From: Glycomyces niveus
GTDB taxonomy: Bacteria > Actinomycetota > Actinomycetes > Mycobacteriales > Micromonosporaceae
NCBI RefSeq assembly: GCF_017592475.1
Contig: NZ_JAGFNP010000006.1
Location: forward strand, 6,995-70,994
Reading direction: 5' to 3'
Length of the DNA: 64,000 bases
A model generated the notes under the pieces. It worked only from the letters and a program-made list of their open reading frames with translations. It searched no databases and was not told the DNA's origin. Numbering within the stretch: the stretch's first letter is position 1; each line of letters starts with the position of its first letter. Shown piece after piece: positions 52,228 through 60,995 of this stretch. Made by a program: the position numbers and the translations under genes.

Positions 52228-52956
52228 GTGGCAGCGCAACCGGGTTACGAAGAGCGCGCACTGCAGGGGACGCTGCGACCGTGGTCGCCCTGCGTGTGGG
52301 TCCGGCGCGCCTCCAGCGCGGCGGCGCTCGCACGGGTCGTGCCCGACGGCTGCACCGACCTGCTGTGGCGGCGCGGCCGACTCGAGGTCGCGGGGCCCGA
52401 CACCGGCCACCGCGACGTAGCGATCGACCCCGGTGAACTGATCGTCGGCGTCCGCCTCCGCCCCAGCGCCGCCCGCCCACTCCTCGGCGACCTGCCGGCC
52501 ACGGAGGTCACCGACGCTCAACCTGTGCTGCGCGACCTGTGGGGCGATGCGGCCCTGCAACTCTCAGCATCGATCGCCGCCGAAAGCGATCCGTGGCGTA
52601 TCGGTGCGGCCCTCGCCGCGGCGCTCGGCGACCGGTGCCGCGCCAATGCGCCCGACGAGGTCGCGATCGCCGTCGCCGACGCCCTCGACCGGCCCCGCCC
52701 TCCCGCGATCGGCAGCCTCGCTTGGGAACTCGGTTATTCCGAACGCCACCTGCGCCGCCGCGTCCAGGCCGCGACCGGGTACGGGCCGAAGACCCTCGAG
52801 CAGATCCTCCGCTTCCGCCGCGCCCTCGCCGCCGCCTCCGACGCCCCTGACTGGAGCCGCATCGCGGCCGAGCAGGGCTACGCCGACCAGGCGCACCTGA
52901 GCCGCCAGGTGCGGCGCTGGTCGGGCGCGACCCCGCGCTCACTCGCTCAAGCCTGA
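52228..52956 (+). CDS. AraC-family transcriptional regulator
   Basis: This 242-aa protein has a short N-terminal sensing region of the DUF6597 type (RVVPDGCTDLLWRRG) and a C-terminal AraC DNA-binding domain. The first HTH is SLAWELGYSERHLRRRVQAA and the second is WSRIAAEQGYADQAHLSRQV. TACGGT at 52216-52221 would place the transcript start at the GTG, so it is probably leaderless. Its 3' end overlaps the convergent gene by 10 bp. Confidence 0.88.
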   Translation: MAAQPGYEERALQGTLRPWSPCVWVRRASSAAALARVVPDGCTDLLWRRGRLEVAGPDTGHRDVAIDPGELIVGVRLRPSAARPLLGDLPATEVTDAQPVLRDLWGDAALQLSASIAAESDPWRIGAALAAALGDRCRANAPDEVAIAVADALDRPRPPAIGSLAWELGYSERHLRRRVQAATGYGPKTLEQILRFRRALAAASDAPDWSRIAAEQGYADQAHLSRQVRRWSGATPRSLAQA

Positions 52957-53855
52957 TCCCAGGCCGCGAGCGTCCGCAGCGCCGCGAGCGTGAACCCGGG
53001 CCGGGCCTGCTGCTCGATCGCCGGGTTCCACCGCCGGTAGTAGATCGGCCAGCCGCCGTCCTCCCGCTGCTCGCCCGCGAGACGGTCGAGCGACATGGTC
53101 AACTCTTCTGCGGAGAACCATTGGGCCGCAAGGCTCTGCGGGCCCGACGCGAACTCGCACGGGAACGTGTGCTCCTCCTCGGCGTACCCCGGCGGCGTCG
53201 GGATGCCTTCAGGGTTCGCCGGATCGAGCAGCACGAGCCCGCCGTCGCGCACGAGCGCCCCGATCCGCTTCGCCTCCCCCTCGGCCCACGCCCGGTCGGG
53301 GGCGTGGTCGAGGAAGCGGACGACACTGAAGACCTCGTACGGATGGGAGGCCTCGAGCTCGCTGATCCGGTTGCGGCAGAACGCGGTCGCGCCCTCCACC
53401 CACGGATGCTCCACGCCGTGCTCGAGCAGCAGCCCGGTGCTCCGTGCCGTGGTGAGCAGCCCGCCCCGGTCCTGCGGCGGCGCCTCGACCCACGGCGGAC
53501 GCGGGTACGCGGTGACACTCGGCAGCAGATCCGGCACGCCCCCGTCGGGCGCGGTGTGGCGCTGCAGCCAGTCGCAGATCGGGCCGCCCGTCTCCTGGTC
53601 GAGCGCGTCGGCGTCGTCCAGCACCTCAAGCGCCGCCATCGCCGCGAGCGGCTGCGGCGCAGGCCCTTTCACATCGGGCTCGAGCGCGAACGCGAACCCG
53701 CCGTCAGCCGTGCGATGCGCCGCGAGCGCGGCCAGGACCGCGTCCCTCCCGCCGCTGCCGAGCCGGCATTCCAGCCGGCGCTGGTCGAGCACGCTCCCGG
53801 TCAGCCAGATGAACTCGGCCGCCCGTTCGGTCATCTTCTCGGTGATTCGTCCCAT
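52947..53855 (-). CDS. Alpha/alpha-toroid-like protein of prenyltransferase/squalene-cyclase repeat type
   Basis: This 302-aa protein has at least two repeats typical of the toroid fold (HRTADGGFAFALEPD and EQREDGGWPIYYRRW, with a weaker APDGGVPDLLP). There is no signal peptide, no DxDD motif and no clear catalytic residue, so its activity is unknown. It may bind or modify a hydrophobic or sugar substrate. It is convergent with the AraC gene (10-bp overlap). The ATG at 53855 could be replaced by Met8. Confidence 0.75.
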   Translation of the reverse strand: MGRITEKMTERAAEFIWLTGSVLDQRRLECRLGSGGRDAVLAALAAHRTADGGFAFALEPDVKGPAPQPLAAMAALEVLDDADALDQETGGPICDWLQRHTAPDGGVPDLLPSVTAYPRPPWVEAPPQDRGGLLTTARSTGLLLEHGVEHPWVEGATAFCRNRISELEASHPYEVFSVVRFLDHAPDRAWAEGEAKRIGALVRDGGLVLLDPANPEGIPTPPGYAEEEHTFPCEFASGPQSLAAQWFSAEELTMSLDRLAGEQREDGGWPIYYRRWNPAIEQQARPGFTLAALRTLAAWDQA

Positions 53856-53933
53856 GCCCCCACGCTAGGCCCGCAACGGCCCCCAGGTCTTGAACAGAAC
53901 GGACCTCCCGGCGGCCCTTCCCGGACAAGCAGC

Positions 53934-53960
53934 AAGGCCGCAGGTGAACCCTGCGGCCTT
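53934..53960 (+). repeat. Hairpin of repeat element copy 1
   Basis: An 11-bp perfect stem (AAGGCCGCAGG and its complement, loop TGAAC) lies 7 bp before the conserved GTGGAGCTGGCAGCGGCCTA core of a repeated HTH element. It may also terminate the 112-bp region right of the toroid gene. Confidence 0.6.
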
Positions 53961-53967
53961 CTGATCT

Positions 53968-54147
53968 GTGGAGCTGGCAGCGGCCTACTTGAACCCACCA
54001 CCCCAGCTCAGCGTCCACGCGCACCGGCTCCCCGACCTGCTCACCCGCCCGGTTGCGAATCCTGACCCCGCGCCGGCACCCACGGCGCCGGCAAAGCCTG
54101 GGCGCTGCGCCGACGCTTGTCCGACGAATCCAAGAGCGCCATCGTGA
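53968..54147 (+). pseudogene. Repeat element copy 1: frameshifted HTH protein
   Basis: The frame begins VELAAAYLNPPPQ and HAHRLPDLLTRPVANPDPAP, matching the other three copies. It then shifts at AKPGRCAD. One frame over, the sequence continues as WALRRRLSDESKSAIVTA, which aligns with the helix before the HTH of copy 2. After that the similarity stops, so this copy has lost one base and its 3' part. Confidence 0.75.
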
Positions 54148-54604
54148 CCGCGTGCCCTGAGCGGTGCCGAGCAGGACGCCGCAGCAGTGCCCGATCCTTC
54201 GGCCTGGTAGTGCCGGAGTGGAGTGAAGGTCCCCGACAACACATCGGTGAACGCGCGTTCCTCTGCCAAGCGCGTGGCGGCGCGATAACGACAAGGGGAG
54301 CGGCCGGTCCAGCCATTGACTAAACATCGATACTTCTCTATAGTTCGAAACGCCGGAAAGACATCAGATGTTTCGGAGTCGAACTGCGATATGTGAGCGA
54401 TAACAAGTATTTCCTACGCCCCCAACCGGTGAGGAGGGCCCGATTCCTCGATCCTGTCCCGCTGAACCCGAGGCATTGCCGCGCTCGCGGCGGCCTCCGC
54501 TGACTGACCGATCCGGCACCCGTCAGTCCGCGATCGCCCGGTCCAACCCGTAGCAACGGACCCGCATATCCAAGACCCGACGAACCTCAGCTAAGGAGGC
54601 CATC
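54148..54604. other. 457-bp intergenic region upstream of the GH62 gene
   Basis: I see no gene. The stretch 54311-54420 is unusually AT-rich. It contains a partly symmetrical TTCGAAACG ... GTTTCGGAG ... GAA arrangement (54340-54385), which could be an operator for the arabinofuranosidase gene. AAGGAGG lies just before the GH62 start. Confidence 0.5.
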
Positions 54605-56083
54605 ATGGCCTGGATGGAAACCCCTAAGAGCCGCAGGCGGATGCTCATCGGCGGAGCCGGCGTGCTCGCCGGGGCCGCCGCCGCGACCGTACTCAACCCG
54701 TTCACCAACGCTGCTGCGGCCGCCACGGTCGACACGTCCGCCTGGTATGTGCTGGTGAACCGCACCAGTGGCAAGGCCCTGGACGTCAGCGGTGCCTCCA
54801 CCGCCGACGGGGCCCTGCTGCAACAGTGGACCCGCACGAACGGCAACAACCAGCAGTTCCAGTTCGTGGATGCCGGCGGCGGCTATTACCGGATCAGGGC
54901 GCGGCACTCGGGCAAGATGCTCGACGTCTCCGGCTGGTCGACCGCTGACGGTGCCGCCATCCACCAGTGGACCGATCACGGCGGCGCCAACCAGCAGTTC
55001 CGGCTGGCCGACTCCGACGGCGGCTACGTCCGGTTGATCAACCGCAACAGCAACAAGGTGGTCGAGGTCCAGAACGCGGCGACCAACGACGGCGCGGCCG
55101 TCGTGCAGTTCAGCGATTGGGGCGGGGCCAACCAGCAGTGGCAGCTCGTCCGCGTCGACGGCGGCGGCGCCGCCTGCGGCCTTCCGTCGACGTACCGCTG
55201 GACATCAACGGGTCCGCTCGCGGAGCCGAAGAACGGGCAGGTCTCGCTCAAGGACTTCACCGCCGTCCGCCACAACGGCCAGTACCTCGTCTACGCGACG
55301 ACGCACGACACCGGAACCGCCTGGAACTCGGTGGTCTTCAGCCCGTTCACCAACTGGTCCGACATGGCCTCGGCCAGCCAGACCAGGGTGACGAGCTTCA
55401 ACCCGGTGGCCCCGACGCTGATCTACTTCGCCCCGAAGAACATCTGGGTGCTGGCCTACCAGTGGGGCTGGCCGTACAAGTTCTCCTACCGCACGTCGAC
55501 CAACCCCGCCGACCCCAACAGCTGGGGCCCGCACCAGGAGCTCTTCAACGGGCAGCTTCCCGTGAACAACCCCATCGACCAGACCCTCATCGCCGACGAC
55601 CAGAACATGTACCTGTTCTTCGCCAACGACGAAGGCCAGATCTACCGCGCCAGCATGCCCCTCGGCAACTTCCCGAGCAGCTTCGGCACGAGCTACCAGC
55701 TCGTCATGAGCGACACGAAGGCGAACCTGTTCGAGGCGGTTGAGGTCTACAAGGTCCAGGGCCAGAACCAGTACCTCATGATCGTCGAGGCCATGGGCAG
55801 CCGGGGCCGCTTCTTCCGCTCGTTCACGGCCACCAGCCTGAACGGCACGTGGACGCCGCAGGCCGCGACGGAGAGCAACCCCTTCGCGGGCAAGGCCAAC
55901 AGCGGGGCCACGTGGACCAACGACATCAGCCACGGCGACCTGGTGCGCACCAACCCCGACCAGACCAAGACCATCGACCCCTGCAACCTGCAATTCCTCT
56001 ACCAGGGACGCAGCCCGAGCTCTGACGGCATGGACTACGGCCTCCTGCCCTACCGCCCGGGTCTGCTGACACTGCAGCGCTAG
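54605..56083 (+). CDS. Secreted GH62 alpha-L-arabinofuranosidase with N-terminal CBM13
   Basis: This 492-aa protein has a Tat-type signal ([11 protein letters not shown], cleavage near residue 40). A ricin-B/CBM13 domain with three repeats (about residues 46-185, with QQF/QQW motifs) comes next, then a GH62 five-bladed propeller (about 195-490). Likely catalytic residues are Asp217 (LKDFTAV, general base), Asp325 (PIDQTLI, pKa modulator) and Glu377 or Glu380 (NLFEAVEVY, general acid). GH62 enzymes remove arabinose from arabinoxylan. It is flanked by two copies of the HTH repeat element. AAGGAGG precedes the ATG. Confidence 0.93.
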   Translation: MAWMETPKSRRRMLIGGAGVLAGAAAATVLNPFTNAAAAATVDTSAWYVLVNRTSGKALDVSGASTADGALLQQWTRTNGNNQQFQFVDAGGGYYRIRARHSGKMLDVSGWSTADGAAIHQWTDHGGANQQFRLADSDGGYVRLINRNSNKVVEVQNAATNDGAAVVQFSDWGGANQQWQLVRVDGGGAACGLPSTYRWTSTGPLAEPKNGQVSLKDFTAVRHNGQYLVYATTHDTGTAWNSVVFSPFTNWSDMASASQTRVTSFNPVAPTLIYFAPKNIWVLAYQWGWPYKFSYRTSTNPADPNSWGPHQELFNGQLPVNNPIDQTLIADDQNMYLFFANDEGQIYRASMPLGNFPSSFGTSYQLVMSDTKANLFEAVEVYKVQGQNQYLMIVEAMGSRGRFFRSFTATSLNGTWTPQAATESNPFAGKANSGATWTNDISHGDLVRTNPDQTKTIDPCNLQFLYQGRSPSSDGMDYGLLPYRPGLLTLQR

Positions 56084-56194
56084 CGGCACGACACAGGTCA
56101 ATCTCGGGTGCTCCCGAGGCAGCGGGCGGTCTCATACCGAGCCCGCCCGCATCCGACCCCCGTCGGGATCGGCGAGCACGAAGTGCTCAACAGC

Positions 56195-56227
56195 AATGAG
56201 CGGTCATCAGCCTGATGACCGCTCATT
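56195..56227 (+). repeat. Hairpin of repeat element copy 2
   Basis: The arms AATGAGCGGTCATCAG and its exact complement flank one C. It lies 18 bp before the GTGGAGCTGG core of copy 2. The hairpin of copy 3 has nearly the same sequence. Confidence 0.75.
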
Positions 56228-56245
56228 TACCGAATATCCGATTCT

Positions 56246-56902
56246 GTGGAGCTGGCAACGGCCTACTTGAACCCACCACACCAGCTCGACACCCACGCAA
56301 ACCGGCTTCCCGAACTACTCTCCCGCTCAGCCGCGAATCTTGACCCCGCACCAGTGCCCCGGAACACCGGCAAAATTTGGGCACTGAACCGCCGCCTATC
56401 CGACGAAGTCAGGAGCGCCATCGTGACCGCGCACCAAGAAGGTGTCCGCCAACAAGTCCTTGCCGACCGCTATGACGTCAGCCTCTCCAGCATCAAACGC
56501 TTGATCCGCGCCTCACGTTTATCCACTCGACCTCCGACGGTGCGATGCGATCTTGCAGGTGCGACAGCCGTCGACCATCGGCCGGCTCCTACAAGGCCAT
56601 CGCGACGGGCGAGACCTCGGCGTTCAGCCAGACCATCGAGCATGTCACCGGCCACCGCCTCTGGTGCTCGAGGAGTTCCTGCGGCGCGCACCCCAGCCCT
56701 GGCACCTCCTCGCCGCCTGAGCGAACCGAGGAGTCAGGGCACCCGCAGCTCCAGCGCCGCCAGACGTCCCGGTTCGGCGACCGCCTCGATCGCGGCGATC
56801 TTTTCGTCCTTGAACGACAGCGTCAACACCAGCCGCAGCTTCCCGCGCGGCGCCAGCACCACGCCGACCTCGCCGTCCAGGAGCACCGCCCGCGTCCAAT
56901 GA
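56246..56902 (+). CDS. Repeat element copy 2: small HTH protein
   Basis: The frame starts VELATAYLNPPHQ and runs through HANRLPELLSRSAANLDP to a helix-turn-helix (LSDEVRSAIVTAHQEG, then LADRYDVSLSSIKRLIRA) that resembles the DNA-binding part of resolvase-type or transposase-associated proteins. The HTH ends near residue 95. The open frame continues 120 residues of improbable Arg/Pro/Ser-rich sequence into the sigma-factor gene on the other strand, so the true 3' end may have been lost. No ribosome binding site is visible. No catalytic domain is attached. Confidence 0.4.
   Translation: MELATAYLNPPHQLDTHANRLPELLSRSAANLDPAPVPRNTGKIWALNRRLSDEVRSAIVTAHQEGVRQQVLADRYDVSLSSIKRLIRASRLSTRPPTVRCDLAGATAVDHRPAPTRPSRRARPRRSARPSSMSPATASGARGVPAARTPALAPPRRLSEPRSQGTRSSSAARRPGSATASIAAIFSSLNDSVNTSRSFPRGASTTPTSPSRSTARVQ
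56593..56720 (+). pseudogene. C-terminal remnant of an NmrA-like NAD(P)-binding protein
   Basis: One frame reads TSAFSQTIEHVTGHR and, after a one-base shift, another reads PLVLEEFLRRAPQPWHLLAA followed by TGA. Joined, they match the C-terminus of NmrA/epimerase-type proteins (VTGR-P...LEEFLRR). The N-terminal part is missing. Such oxidoreductases and epimerases are known ECF41 partners, so this may be what is left of one next to the sigma gene. Confidence 0.45.
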
Positions 56903-57603
56903 CCCGCGCCGGAGAACTCCTCCGCGATAGTCCGGGCACCGAACATCTCAGATCCGGCGCCCAGCAGACGCGCCGCCTCATCCGGCCGGTAGCTGGCATC
57001 GGGGTCCAACATCGACAGCAGCGTCTCGAACTCGCCGTCACGAGCCGCCCGCATGAACGCGTCGACCGCGCGGAAGCGCCGCAGCCGGTCGGCGCCGCCA
57101 GGCTCGCTCTGATCCCGGACGCGCCGCCTCGCCCGGCTCGCAATCCGCTGCGTCGTCTCCGGGCTCCGGCCCACGATCGGCGCGATATCGGCGAACGGCA
57201 CCGCGAACAGGTCGTGCAGCACGAACGCCAAACGCTCGACCGGAGACAGCGCCTCCATGACCACCAAGAGCGCCAACCCGACCGAATCGGCCATCACCAT
57301 CTCCGCCTCGGGATCGGTCCGCCGGAACAGGCGCACCGCAGGCTCGGAGGGCCGCTCGTCGAGCGAATCCTCACGCCGCGACTTGCGTGAGCGCAACAGG
57401 TCCAGGCACAACCGGCTGACCACCGTCGTCAGCCAGCCCGCGAGGTTCTCGACCTCGCTGACATCGGCGCGGGCGGCCTTGATCCACGCCTCCTGCACGG
57501 CGTCCTCGGCTTCGCTCAGCGAACCGAGGATCCGGTACGCCACCGCGCGCAGATGGCCTCGGTGCTCCTCGAAGCGCTCGGTCGACAAGTTTGCTGCTTC
57601 CAT
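56734..57603 (-). CDS. ECF41-group sigma factor (SigJ-like) with C-terminal SnoaL-like domain
   Basis: This 289-aa protein has sigma region 2 (RGHLRAVAYRILGSLSEAED and GWLTTVVSRLCLDLLR) and region 4 (AFVLHDLFAVPFADIAPIVG). The C-terminal extension of about 110 residues (VDAFMRAARDGEFETLLSML) is of the SnoaL/NTF2 type. This extension acts as a built-in anti-sigma element in ECF41 factors. Their usual neighbours are carboxymuconolactone decarboxylase, oxidoreductase or epimerase genes, and two such genes follow here. The start is ATG 57603; the frame remains open upstream without protein-like sequence. It is divergent from the DoxX-like gene. Confidence 0.88.
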   Translation of the reverse strand: MEAANLSTERFEEHRGHLRAVAYRILGSLSEAEDAVQEAWIKAARADVSEVENLAGWLTTVVSRLCLDLLRSRKSRREDSLDERPSEPAVRLFRRTDPEAEMVMADSVGLALLVVMEALSPVERLAFVLHDLFAVPFADIAPIVGRSPETTQRIASRARRRVRDQSEPGGADRLRRFRAVDAFMRAARDGEFETLLSMLDPDASYRPDEAARLLGAGSEMFGARTIAEEFSGAGHWTRAVLLDGEVGVVLAPRGKLRLVLTLSFKDEKIAAIEAVAEPGRLAALELRVP

Positions 57604-57748
57604 CGGTCTGGTTTCCCCCTCGCCGTCCGTCAGTGCGATCAAGGAACGAAATCCTACGTGGGGAAACCGAGACGACGACCGCGTCAGGCCCCGTCCCCCA
57701 CCCCGCCCAAGGCCCGACCGGGCCGCCGACACCGCAAAGGATCCCACT

Positions 57749-58132
57749 ATGAACCTCGTCCTCTGGATCTTCACCGGCCTACTCGCCACGGCCCTCCTCG
57801 TCAGCACCGTGAAGGCGTTCCTCCCAAGGGAGAAGATCGCCGCAACCGGGCCCGCCGCCGAATGGATCCTCGACTTCAGCCCCGGCGCGCTGCGAACCAT
57901 CGCGGGCCTCGAATTCCTGGCCGCGATCGGCCTGATCCTCCCCGCCGCCCTAGACATCGCCCCGATCCTGGTCCCCATCACCGCCACCTGCGTGGCCCTG
58001 CTGTTCGTCGGGGCGACGACCGTGCGTCTGCGCCGCGGCGAACGGAAGACCGCCGTGGGCGACCTCGTCTACCTGGCGATCGCCATATTCATCGCGATCG
58101 GGCGCTTCGGCCCGTGGGCGTTCACGAGCTGA
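57749..58132 (+). CDS. DoxX-like small membrane protein
   Basis: This 127-aa protein has four hydrophobic helices (for example LWIFTGLLATALLVSTVKAF and LVYLAIAIFIAIGRF) and the FSPGALRTIAGLEFLAAIGL block of DoxX-like proteins. The function of the family is unclear, perhaps in redox stress. AAAGGA lies 7 bp before the ATG. It sits between the ECF41 sigma gene and a convergent carboxymuconolactone decarboxylase gene, and is probably part of that regulon. Confidence 0.85.
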   Translation: MNLVLWIFTGLLATALLVSTVKAFLPREKIAATGPAAEWILDFSPGALRTIAGLEFLAAIGLILPAALDIAPILVPITATCVALLFVGATTVRLRRGERKTAVGDLVYLAIAIFIAIGRFGPWAFTS

Positions 58133-58138
58133 CCGTCG

Positions 58139-58168
58139 GCCGGTGGCGCTGACCAGCGCCACCGGCCT
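58139..58168. terminator. Bidirectional terminator in the ECF41 module
   Basis: A perfect 13-bp stem (GGCCGGTGGCGCT and its complement) with a GACC loop fills the 41-bp gap between the convergent DoxX-like and decarboxylase genes. Confidence 0.75.
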
Positions 58169-58173
58169 CCCGG

Positions 58174-58629
58174 CTACCAGCTCTTGACGGCGGGCTGCCT
58201 CGTCGGGACGTTGAGGCGGTTGAAGAGGTTCGTCATACCGATCATCAGCAGGATCGCGGCGAGCTCCTCTTCCCCGAAGTGCTTCGTGGCCTCGAGCCAG
58301 ATCTCGTCGGTGACCGCGTCCGGCCGATCGGCGATCCGGGTCGCGGCCTCGGTCAACGCCAGCGCGGCGCGTTCGGCGTCGGTGAACAGCGGCGATTCGC
58401 GCCAGACGGCGACCGAGTGGAGCCGGTCGTCCGTCTCGCCCCGCTGCTTCGCCTGGTCGATCCCGAAGACGACGCATCCGGCGCAACCGTTGATCTGGCT
58501 CGCGCGCAGGTGCACCAGTTCGAGGGTGGGCTCCGGGACGCTGGTCGCGCTGATGGCCTTGTTGAGCGCGCCGATCGCCTTGTAGGCGTCGGGGAGCACC
58601 ATTGCGGGGCTGGTCATGCGAGCTTCCAT
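58174..58629 (-). CDS. Carboxymuconolactone decarboxylase family protein (AhpD-like)
   Basis: This 151-aa protein has the AhpD-type core with a CxxC pair in NGCAGCVVFGIDQAK, followed by ERAALALTEAATRIAD and LLMIGMTNLFNRLN. Such proteins act as thiol peroxidase-like enzymes or uncharacterised decarboxylases. It is the typical target gene of ECF41 sigma factors. I chose ATG 58629 because GGAGGAA lies 7 bp upstream. A TGTCTGA ... CGTC arrangement about 55-75 bp upstream weakly resembles the ECF41 promoter. Confidence 0.88.
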   Translation of the reverse strand: MEARMTSPAMVLPDAYKAIGALNKAISATSVPEPTLELVHLRASQINGCAGCVVFGIDQAKQRGETDDRLHSVAVWRESPLFTDAERAALALTEAATRIADRPDAVTDEIWLEATKHFGEEELAAILLMIGMTNLFNRLNVPTRQPAVKSW

Positions 58630-58890
58630 GATTGACTTCCTCCGTGTTTGCCGTCCGGAATTGCCTTGCATCTCCTTGACGGACGGCGGCGAAGGAATCA
58701 GACAGCAACCCGAGAAGCATTTCCAGGGACGGCACCGGCCGCCCCGACGAGGACGATCTACGCCGACTCGACAGCGCCGTCGAGCCGGCGAACGCAGCTC
58801 GTCGTCTCGTCCCGGCCGGGTGTCAAGAGCCAGTCCACCGTTCCGGTGATACTCCCCCTCGAGCCGATCCCGCTATCCTGAGAATTCTGT

Positions 58891-59259
58891 GTGACTCAAG
58901 ACATACGCTCGCGGCCAGGGGCACAGCCATGCAGCGCATCGACTTCCGCGTCATCTCCGACCTCGGCCCCGGTGCCGACGAGCAGGAACGCCACCAACGC
59001 GCTGCGCTCCATTGAGGCCGCCATGACCCCGCGTCTGGTCGGCACCACCCACATCGGCTCCACCTGCGGCGTCGTCGCCTCGGTTGCCATCGGCTCCGCC
59101 GCTTTCGCCCCGCTCCTGCGCTCCCTGTTCCACGACTGGACCGGCTCATTCCAACTCGTACTGTGGCTTTCCGCGCTCGTCCCGATCGCTGTCGCCGCCG
59201 TCATCGTGCCCCTCCCGCAACGCAGGATGAATAGCCGAGAGTCCGGACTTCAAGATTGA
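58891..59259 (+). pseudogene. C-terminal remnant of an MFS transporter
   Basis: The last ~75 residues (TTHIGSTCGVVASVAIGSAA, then LFHDWTGSFQLVLWLSALVP and VAAVIVPLP) look like the final two helices of an MFS permease of the CynX type. The first ~45 residues are Ser/Ala/Thr-rich and look out of frame. The N-terminal ten helices are missing. It is probably decayed. The adjacent stretch 58630-58890 shows nothing recognisable. Confidence 0.55.
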
Positions 59260-59361
59260 TTGCAGCGCTTGGTAATCCGATCGCTCTTCCCAGTGGAGAT
59301 ACTGCGCCGAACCTCAACTCGCAAATAGTGTCTTCGCAGCACAACGACCCCGGAGAATCGA

Positions 59362-59392
59362 ATGAGCGGTCATCTATGCGATGACCGCTCAT
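59362..59392 (+). repeat. Hairpin of repeat element copy 3
   Basis: A 13-bp perfect stem (ATGAGCGGTCATC and its complement, loop TATGC) lies 19 bp before the GTGGAGCTGG core. It has the same stem as copy 2. Confidence 0.75.
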
Positions 59393-59411
59393 GTGCTGGA
59401 TGTCTGATTCT

Positions 59412-59630
59412 GTGGAGCTGGCAACGGCCTACTTGAACCCATCGCCGCAGGTCAACGCCCACGCAAACCGGCTCCCTGACCTCTTCAACCGCCCCACCCT
59501 GTTGGCCTCGGGGACGGCCGTCGTCTGCGGTTTCCCAGTGCGCGAGGAGAACCATGGACCCCTTGGCGGGACCTGTGATCCGTCGGCCGGAGCCGACCGG
59601 CCGCGCGCGGCACCCGTCGAGGATGTCTGA
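59412..59630 (+). pseudogene. Repeat element copy 3: truncated HTH protein
   Basis: The frame starts VELATAYLNPSPQ and HANRLPDLFNRPT and then leaves the shared sequence at LLASGTAV; no HTH follows. It matches the first ~30 residues of copies 1, 2 and 4, so the 3' part was deleted or replaced. Confidence 0.7.
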
Positions 59631-59657
59631 ACCCGTTCCGATGAGCGTCCATGCCTG

Positions 59658-59726
59658 CAGAATATTCGTAACGACACGCTCAGAATCTTTGCACTGATCG
59701 ACGCAGAATCTTGGTACCGTATCCTC
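59658..59726 (+). promoter_or_regulatory. Three direct repeats of 23-bp period abutting the AAA/DUF4143 gene
   Basis: CAGAATATT at 59658 and CAGAATCTT at 59681 and 59704 start exactly 23 bp apart, and the next period would start at the GTG (59727). The third repeat contains TACCGT (59715-59720), a possible -10 box for a leaderless transcript starting at the GTG. The spacing, about two helical turns, fits an array of protein-binding sites. Confidence 0.6.
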
Positions 59727-60995
59727 GTGAATAGGGAATACGTATCGCGCATCGCCGACCGTCTCATCGGCGAGCTCATGCAGGACTTCCCGGCATTGCT
59801 CGTGGTGGGGCCGCGCGCGTGCGGGAAAACCACGACCGCCCGCCGATATGCTCGGACGGTCATCCGCCTAGACCGTGAAGCGGAAGCCGAAGCCGTCCGC
59901 GCCGACCCCGACGGCGCACTCGACGCGCCGCTACCGCTGCTCCTAGACGAATGGCAGGAAGCACCCCAGATCCTCGGCGCGATCAAACGGGCAGTCGACG
60001 AACGCCCCGGCCCCGGCGCCTTCCTGATCACCGGGTCGGTGCGCTCCGACCTGGAAGCCGCCGGCTGGCCCTTGACCGGGCGGGCGATCAGAGTGGAGAT
60101 GTACGGGCTCATCCAAAGGGAGATCGAGGGCGCGGTCGATCTCGCCCCGCTCTTCGACCGGCTGCGCGCCGATCCAATCCAGTCCCTGCACCCGGCGCGA
60201 TCGGACCTGGCGCTCAACGACTACCTCGACCTCGCCCTCCGCGGAGGCTACCCGGACGCGGTCCTGGCCTCCTCCGAAACCACCCGGCGCCGCTGGCTGG
60301 ACGCCTACGTCGACCAAGTCGTCTTCCGCGACGCTGAACTCATCGACAGCGCCCGCGACCCGCTCAAACTCCGCCGGTACCTGCAGGCCGTCGCCCTCAA
60401 CACCGCCGGAGTCGTCGCCGCCAAGAGTCTGTACGAAGCCGCCGACATCAACAGTCGGACCGCGCAGGCCTATGACCGGCTGCTGGGCAACCTGCTCCTA
60501 GTGGACGCAGTGCCCGCCTGGTGGACCAATCGGCTCAAGCGCCTCGCCAAGGCACCCAAGCGGTACCTCGTCGACCCCGGCATCGCCGGGGCGATTCTCG
60601 AAATCGACCGCGCGGGGCTGCGCCGCAACGGCGACTTGATGGGAAGGATGCTCGACACCTTCGCAGCGAGCCAGCTCAGGGCCGAAGCGCGCCTTAGCGA
60701 ATCGCGGCCCTCGCTCTACCACCTGCGCACCAACGACCAGCACCGCGAGATCGACCTACTCGCCGAGTACCGCGACGGCACCGTGTTCGGCTTCGAGTTC
60801 AAATCGGCGGGGACCGCGTCGACCAAGGACGCCCGACACCTGGCATGGCTGCGCGACGAACTGGGCGACAAGTTCATCGGCGGGGCCGTCCTCCACACAG
60901 GCCCACGTTCATTCGAACTCGGCGACCGCCTCATCGCCGCCCCCATCGCAGCCCTCTGGACCCGACCGCGAACACCAACGGCCGCAGCAATTTAG
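59727..60995 (+). CDS. AAA ATPase with DUF4143 domain
   Basis: This 422-aa protein has an N-terminal P-loop ATPase with Walker A VVGPRACGKTT, Walker B LPLLLDEWQ and sensor-type LITGSVRS. A helical DUF4143 region and a C-terminal nuclease-like fold follow, the latter with EIDLLAEYRDGTVFGFEFKSA (Glu/Asp...ExK). Family members are widespread, often horizontally transferred, and without settled function. GTG start; probably leaderless. It stands alone in a decayed region between copies 3 and 4 of the HTH element. Confidence 0.88.
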   Translation: MNREYVSRIADRLIGELMQDFPALLVVGPRACGKTTTARRYARTVIRLDREAEAEAVRADPDGALDAPLPLLLDEWQEAPQILGAIKRAVDERPGPGAFLITGSVRSDLEAAGWPLTGRAIRVEMYGLIQREIEGAVDLAPLFDRLRADPIQSLHPARSDLALNDYLDLALRGGYPDAVLASSETTRRRWLDAYVDQVVFRDAELIDSARDPLKLRRYLQAVALNTAGVVAAKSLYEAADINSRTAQAYDRLLGNLLLVDAVPAWWTNRLKRLAKAPKRYLVDPGIAGAILEIDRAGLRRNGDLMGRMLDTFAASQLRAEARLSESRPSLYHLRTNDQHREIDLLAEYRDGTVFGFEFKSAGTASTKDARHLAWLRDELGDKFIGGAVLHTGPRSFELGDRLIAAPIAALWTRPRTPTAAAI

